Positions 60,215 to 64,000 of a stretch of 64,000 nucleotides of DNA are shown piece after piece. Positions within the stretch are counted from its first letter, which is position 1, and every line of letters begins with the position of its first letter. Source of the stretch: Candidatus Skiveiella danica (lineage in GTDB: Bacteria > Pseudomonadota > Gammaproteobacteria > Burkholderiales > Burkholderiaceae_C); the NCBI GenBank assembly GCA_016721925.1, contig JADKHE010000004.1, positions 124,001 through 188,000 on the forward strand. The letters run 5' to 3'. The position numbers were made by a program, and so were the translations under genes. The notes below the pieces were generated by a model that did not search any database, was not told where the DNA came from, and saw nothing but the letters and a program-made list of their open reading frames with translations.

Positions 60215-61588
60215 ATGGCCTCCGCCCTTACCGACAAACTCTCCCGCCTGGTCAAGCAGATCAGCGGCCAGGCCCGCATCACCGAGTCCAACGTGACCGA
60301 CATGCTGCGTGAGGTGCGCATGGCCTTGCTGGAGGCCGACGTGGCTCTGCCCGTGGTGCGCGACTTCATTGCCCGCGTCAAGGAAAAGGCCCTGGGTCAG
60401 GAAGTGATGGGCTCGCTCAAGCCCGGGCAGGCGCTGGTGGGCATCGTCAACCGCGAACTGGCCGCAACGATGGGCGAGGGGGTTGCCGACATCAACCTGG
60501 CCGCCCAGCCCCCCGCCGTGATCCTGATGGCCGGCCTGCAGGGCGCCGGCAAGACCACCACCACGGCCAAGCTGGCGAAGCACCTGATCGAGAAGCGCAA
60601 GAAGAAGGTGCTGACCGTCTCGGGCGACGTGTACCGCCCGGCCGCCATTGAGCAGCTCAAGACCGTCACCGCGCAGGCCGGTGCCGAATGGTTCCCCAGC
60701 ACACCCGACCAGAAGCCGCTGGACATCGCCCGTGCGGCGATCGACTACGCCCGCAAGCACTATTTCGACGTGCTGCTGGTCGACACGGCGGGCCGGCTGG
60801 CGATCGATGAGGCGCTGATGCGGGAAATCCGCGAACTCCATGCTGAGCTCAAGCCGGTCGAAACCCTGTTCGTGGTGGATGCCATGCAGGGTCAGGACGC
60901 GGCGAATACGGCCAAAGCGTTCAAGGAAGCCCTGCCGTTGACCGGCATCATCCTGACCAAGACCGATGGCGACTCGCGCGGGGGCGCTGCGCTCTCGGTG
61001 CGCCAGATCACCGGTGCGCCGATCAAGTTTGCCGGCACCAGCGAGAAGATCGACGGGCTGGAGGTGTTCGACGCCGAACGCCATGCCGGACGCATCCTGG
61101 GCATGGGCGACATCGTGGCGCTGGTCGAGCAGGTGACGGCCGGGGTGGACATGGCCGCGGCGCAGAAGCTGGCCGAGAAGGTCAAGAGTGGCGCGGGCTT
61201 TGACCTGAACGACTTCCTCGCCCAGATCCAGCAGATGAAGCAGATGGGCGGCCTGTCCAGCCTCATGGACAAGCTTCCCACGCAGATGGCGGCCAAGGCA
61301 TCCGAGGCCGACCTGAGCCGGGCCGAGAAAGACATCGTTCGCAAGCAGGGCATCATCCACAGCATGACGCCGCAGGAGCGGCGCAAGCCCGAGCTGCTCA
61401 AGGCCACCCGCAAGCGCCGCATTGCGGCCGGTGCAGGGGTGCAGGTTCAGGAAGTGAACCGCCTGCTCAAGGAATTCGAGCAGATGCAGGACATGATGAA
61501 GAAGATGAAGGGCGGCGGCCTGATGAAGATGATGAAGCGCATGGGTGGCATGAAGGGCATGGGCGGCATGCCCAAGATGCCGTTTTAA
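60215..61588 (+). CDS. ffh: signal recognition particle protein Ffh
   Basis: This 457-residue SRP54-type GTPase has the N domain, the G domain with GLQGAGKTTTTAKL (107-120), DTAGRL and TKTDGDSRGGAAL, and a Met-rich M domain ending in KMKGGGLMKMMKRMGGM. With 4.5S RNA it targets membrane proteins to FtsY and SecYEG. The ATG at 60215 (MASALTDKLSRL) fits the family; an earlier in-frame ATG lies inside the divergent gene's 5' region. Confidence 0.98.
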   Translation: MASALTDKLSRLVKQISGQARITESNVTDMLREVRMALLEADVALPVVRDFIARVKEKALGQEVMGSLKPGQALVGIVNRELAATMGEGVADINLAAQPPAVILMAGLQGAGKTTTTAKLAKHLIEKRKKKVLTVSGDVYRPAAIEQLKTVTAQAGAEWFPSTPDQKPLDIARAAIDYARKHYFDVLLVDTAGRLAIDEALMREIRELHAELKPVETLFVVDAMQGQDAANTAKAFKEALPLTGIILTKTDGDSRGGAALSVRQITGAPIKFAGTSEKIDGLEVFDAERHAGRILGMGDIVALVEQVTAGVDMAAAQKLAEKVKSGAGFDLNDFLAQIQQMKQMGGLSSLMDKLPTQMAAKASEADLSRAEKDIVRKQGIIHSMTPQERRKPELLKATRKRRIAAGAGVQVQEVNRLLKEFEQMQDMMKKMKGGGLMKMMKRMGGMKGMGGMPKMPF

Positions 61589-61612
61589 GGCGTTCGAGAG
61601 CCTTTCTTAGAA
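61587..61612 (+). terminator. weak terminator after ffh
   Basis: AAGGC pairs with GCCTT across GTTCGAGA, followed by TCTT. It lies in the 29-bp gap between the convergent ffh and ybeY stops. Confidence 0.4.
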
Positions 61613-61617
61613 AAGAA

Positions 61618-62073
61618 TCATGAATATGGGTTCGGCAGGTTCAGCCTTGCCAGAATCTGAATCTCGTACGCCTCCATTTCCTCGGCGTCTGCCCGGCTGG
61701 TCTCGTGGTCCCAGCCCTGGGCGTGCAGCGTGCCGTGCACCAGCAGGTGCGCGTAGTGGGCCTGCAGCGTCTTGCCCTGTTCGCGCGCCTCCTGCTCGAC
61801 CACCGGGGCGCACAGCACCAGGTCGGCGGTGACGAGGGGCTCCCGGGTGTAGTCGAAGGTCAGCACGTTGGTGGCGTAGTCCTTCTGCCGGTAGTCCCGG
61901 TTCAGCGCACGGCCTTCCTCGAGACCGACGATGCGCACGGTAATTTCGGCATCCGCGGCCAGCGCATGGCGAATCCAGCGCGCGACCTTGTGGCGGGGCA
62001 GGGCGATGCGGTGCAGGGCCGCATCGGCCAGATCGCCGAACTGCAGCGAGAGTTGAAGGGTGTTCAGACGCAT
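61618..62073 (-). CDS. ybeY: endoribonuclease YbeY
   Basis: The 151-residue protein has the zinc motif HGTLHAQGWDH near residue 115 and the family segment NRDYRQKDYATNVLTFDY. YbeY processes 16S rRNA 3' ends and takes part in 70S quality control. The start MRLNTLQLSLQFG at 62073 fits homologues. A start seven codons earlier would fall at the edge of repeat copy E. It lies 62 bp after phoH, the usual phoH-ybeY order. Confidence 0.95.
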   Translation of the reverse strand: MRLNTLQLSLQFGDLADAALHRIALPRHKVARWIRHALAADAEITVRIVGLEEGRALNRDYRQKDYATNVLTFDYTREPLVTADLVLCAPVVEQEAREQGKTLQAHYAHLLVHGTLHAQGWDHETSRADAEEMEAYEIQILARLNLPNPYS

Positions 62074-62090
62074 TTTCGAGGCAAATCCGT

Positions 62091-62125
62091 GCATTCCCAG
62101 CGTCGGACGGTCACTGGATGCTATC
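62091..62125 (-). repeat. dispersed hairpin repeat, copy E (phoH-ybeY spacer)
   Basis: On the minus strand: TTTGATAGC, a spacer, GTGACC, then CGACGCTGGGAATG. It matches the core of the other copies, though the outer stem is degraded. It occupies most of the 62-bp gap between phoH and ybeY. Confidence 0.7.
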
Positions 62126-62135
62126 AAAGAAATAG

Positions 62136-63098
62136 TTATTCGGCTGTCTTGCGCGCTGCGGCCGTGCGCCCGCGCTGGTCGTAGGCATCGACGATGCGCG
62201 CCACCAGCGGATGGCGCACCACGTCGGCCGAGGTCAGGTGGCACATGGCGATGCCCTTGACCCGGCGCAGCACGCGCTCGGCGTCGATCAGGCCGCTGAG
62301 CTGGGTCTTGGGCAGGTCGATCTGGCTCACGTCGCCGGTCACTACCGCCTTGGCGCCGAAGCCGATGCGGGTCAGGAACATCTTCATCTGCTCGGGCGTG
62401 GTGTTCTGCGCCTCGTCCAGGATCACGAAGGCGTGGTTCAGCGTGCGCCCGCGCATGAAGCCCAGCGGCGCGATCTCCAGCGCGCCGCGCTCGAAGGCCT
62501 TGGTCACCTTGTCGAAGCCCATCAGGTCGTACAGCGCGTCGTAGAGCGGGCGCAGGTAGGGGTCCACCTTCTGCGCCAGGTCGCCCGGCAGATAGCCCAG
62601 ACGCTCGCCGGCCTCCACCGCCGGGCGCGTCAGCACGATGCGCTGCACCGAGGCGCGCTCCAGCGCGTCCACGGCGCTGGCCACCGCCAGGTAGGTCTTG
62701 CCAGTGCCGGCCGGGCCGATCCCGAAGGTGATGTCGTGCGTGGCCATGGCCTCCAGGTACAGGCTCTGGTTGGGCGTGCGCGCGCGCAGGTCGGCGCGGC
62801 GGGTGTGCAGCACCACGGCGCCGTCTTCGCCGGCCGTCAGGGATTCGCCCTCGCCCGCCAGCATCAGCTGGATCTTGTCCGCGGGGATCGCGCGCTCGGC
62901 CATCTCGTACAACGCCTGCAGCACCTCCATCGCGCGGGTTGCCTTGGCCTTGGGTCCGTCCACCTTGAACTGCTCATGCCGGTGCGCGATGCTGACCTGC
63001 AGCGCCGCCTCGATCGTGCGCAGGTGCGCGTCCATGGGGCCGCACAGGTGGGACAGGCGGGTGTTGTTATGGGGAGTGAAGGTGTGACGGACAATCAT
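62136..63098 (-). CDS. PhoH-like ATPase (PhoH/YbeZ)
   Basis: This 320-residue P-loop protein has GIGPAGTGKTYLA (Walker A), RPAVEAGERLGYLPGD, FVILDEAQNTTPEQM (Walker B) and GDVSQIDLP, the YbeZ/PhoH type. It partners with YbeY in rRNA maturation. The ATG at 63098 (MIVRHTFTPHNNTRL) fits homologues but has no Shine-Dalgarno. It overlaps by up to 15 bases the start of the divergent sensor gene. Confidence 0.93.
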   Translation of the reverse strand: MIVRHTFTPHNNTRLSHLCGPMDAHLRTIEAALQVSIAHRHEQFKVDGPKAKATRAMEVLQALYEMAERAIPADKIQLMLAGEGESLTAGEDGAVVLHTRRADLRARTPNQSLYLEAMATHDITFGIGPAGTGKTYLAVASAVDALERASVQRIVLTRPAVEAGERLGYLPGDLAQKVDPYLRPLYDALYDLMGFDKVTKAFERGALEIAPLGFMRGRTLNHAFVILDEAQNTTPEQMKMFLTRIGFGAKAVVTGDVSQIDLPKTQLSGLIDAERVLRRVKGIAMCHLTSADVVRHPLVARIVDAYDQRGRTAAARKTAE

Positions 63099-64000
63099 GG
63101 CGTGAAGTGGATGCTGCTCATGATTGTCGCCCTTTCCCGAGCGCTGGCCTTGGCCGGCGCATTGGGTTTGTTCGCCGCCGCGGCCGTGCAGGCCGAGGTG
63201 CTTGAGATTCGTGAGGCCGAAGTTTCGCAAGCGCCCGGCTTTTCTGAAAGGAGCGCGCCGGCTTCTGGCTGGCGTGCACAGACCTTGCCGGACGACTGGG
63301 GCCGAACCCGCCCCGAATATGGCGGCGAACTCTGGTACCGCATACCGCTGGACACCACCCGCCTCGTGCAAGGCAGCCAGGTCCCGGCCATCTATGTGGA
63401 GCGCGTCTGCAGCAATCTGGCGGTGTACCTGAACGGGTCGCCGGTGGGTTCCGGCGGGAAGCTGACGTTGCCGTACAGCCGCAACTGCTTCACGCCGCAG
63501 ATGTTCATGCTGCCCCAGGCCCTGTTGAAACCCGGTGTCAACACGATCCACATTCAGGTCGTGGGCTATCCGCTGCGTCAGGTCTCTGCCGCACAGCGGT
63601 CTTCAGGGTTGTCGGTGGTGCGCGTTGGCGCGTCAGACGAACTTCGGCCCCTGTACGAGCAGGCGCTGTGGTGGAACATCACGCTGCCCAAGGTCATCAC
63701 GGCCTTGCTGGGTGCATTTACCGTCTTCATAGGCGCCTTGTGGCTGACGCGGCCCAGGGACACCTACTACGGGTACTTCACGCTTTGGATCGGCTGGTGG
63801 ACGCTGAACACCACGCGCCTGTACATCATCGATCCGCCTCTGCCCGGGCCGTGGATCGAGATGCTGGTGCCGGCGACCGCGCCGCTGTGCGTATCGGGTC
63901 TGGTGCTCTTTCTGATGCGCTTTCTCGGGCGAAGCGTGGGCTGGGTCAATCAGGTTCTGTGGTGGCAGATGCTGGTGATCCCGCTGGTCTTTCTTTGGGG
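63084..64000 (+). CDS. membrane sensor protein, N-terminal part (probable histidine kinase)
   Basis: The frame is open from a GTG at 63084 (GGAG seven bases upstream) to the window end, 305 residues seen. A signal segment (ALSRALALAGALGLFAAAAVQA) is followed by a periplasmic beta-rich domain (GELWYRIPLDTTRL, VCSNLAVYLNGSPVG) and then at least three membrane helices (ITLPKVITALLGAFTVFIGALWL onward). This matches the input half of 7TMR-DISM-like sensor kinases common in Comamonadaceae. The kinase part, if any, lies outside. ATGs at 63111 and 63120 are other starts. Confidence 0.7.
   Translation, partial: MTDNHGVKWMLLMIVALSRALALAGALGLFAAAAVQAEVLEIREAEVSQAPGFSERSAPASGWRAQTLPDDWGRTRPEYGGELWYRIPLDTTRLVQGSQVPAIYVERVCSNLAVYLNGSPVGSGGKLTLPYSRNCFTPQMFMLPQALLKPGVNTIHIQVVGYPLRQVSAAQRSSGLSVVRVGASDELRPLYEQALWWNITLPKVITALLGAFTVFIGALWLTRPRDTYYGYFTLWIGWWTLNTTRLYIIDPPLPGPWIEMLVPATAPLCVSGLVLFLMRFLGRSVGWVNQVLWWQMLVIPLVFLW

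Overview
The window is a GC-rich chromosomal segment from a betaproteobacterium of the order Burkholderiales, most likely family Comamonadaceae (Acidovorax/Hydrogenophaga/Rhodoferax-like). The basis is gene content and order (tRNA-tuf-tRNA-Trp-secE-nusG-rplKAJL-rpoBC; trpEG...trpDC-ung; accBC-prmA-DUF3426; nrdBA-ampD-pilRS-PP0621-ccsA-ffh) and protein similarity that I recognise by eye. The genus cannot be fixed without a search. Almost all genes are core housekeeping genes.

Layout. 1-1.7 kb: truncated rsmB and a LemA-like membrane protein. 1.7-15.6 kb, minus strand: the transcription/translation block. It runs tRNA-Tyr, tRNA-Gly, tRNA-Thr, tuf, tRNA-Trp, secE, nusG, rplK, rplA, rplJ, rplL, rpoB, rpoC. 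15.6-22.6 kb, minus strand: ung and a trp operon (trpE, trpG, threonine aldolase, LysE-type exporter, trpD, a 43-residue membrane protein, trpC), preceded by a probable Trp leader peptide. 22.7-31.5 kb: mixed-strand metabolic genes (chalcone-isomerase-like protein, gph, DsrE-like protein, rpe, apaG, gcr, a frameshifted thiL, pgpA, pncC, alkC).

31.6-37.2 kb is the accessory part. It holds an Acg-type Tat lipoprotein, a doubly frameshifted epimerase, a frameshifted LysR regulator, an NTF2-like protein, a fluoroacetate-dehalogenase-like hydrolase and a decayed IS630 element. 37.2-50.5 kb: tldD; DAHP synthase under a Phe/Tyr/Trp leader-peptide attenuator; mpl; an acyl-CoA ligase; a TlpA-type thioredoxin; accB-accC-prmA; a zinc-ribbon DUF3426 protein; a PfkB kinase; and a histone-H1-like protein with 16 copies of an 18-bp repeat. 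50.6-64 kb: nrdB, nrdA (with paired NrdR boxes), ampD, pilR, pilS, PP0621-type protein, ccsA-like gene, ffh, ybeY, phoH and the start of a membrane sensor protein.

Aromatic amino-acid supply appears to be sensed by ribosome-mediated leaders at two points: entry to the shikimate pathway (DAHP synthase) and entry to the Trp branch (trpE). The most distinctive non-genic feature is a dispersed hairpin repeat of about 40-50 bp, present in six copies. It serves as a terminator after rpoC, supplies the mpl stop codon, and lies in frame inside two unrelated proteins (the LysE exporter and ThiL).

Four single-base-type reading-frame breaks fall between 28.5 and 34.6 kb. They are either local pseudogenisation or sequencing/assembly error in GC-rich runs.
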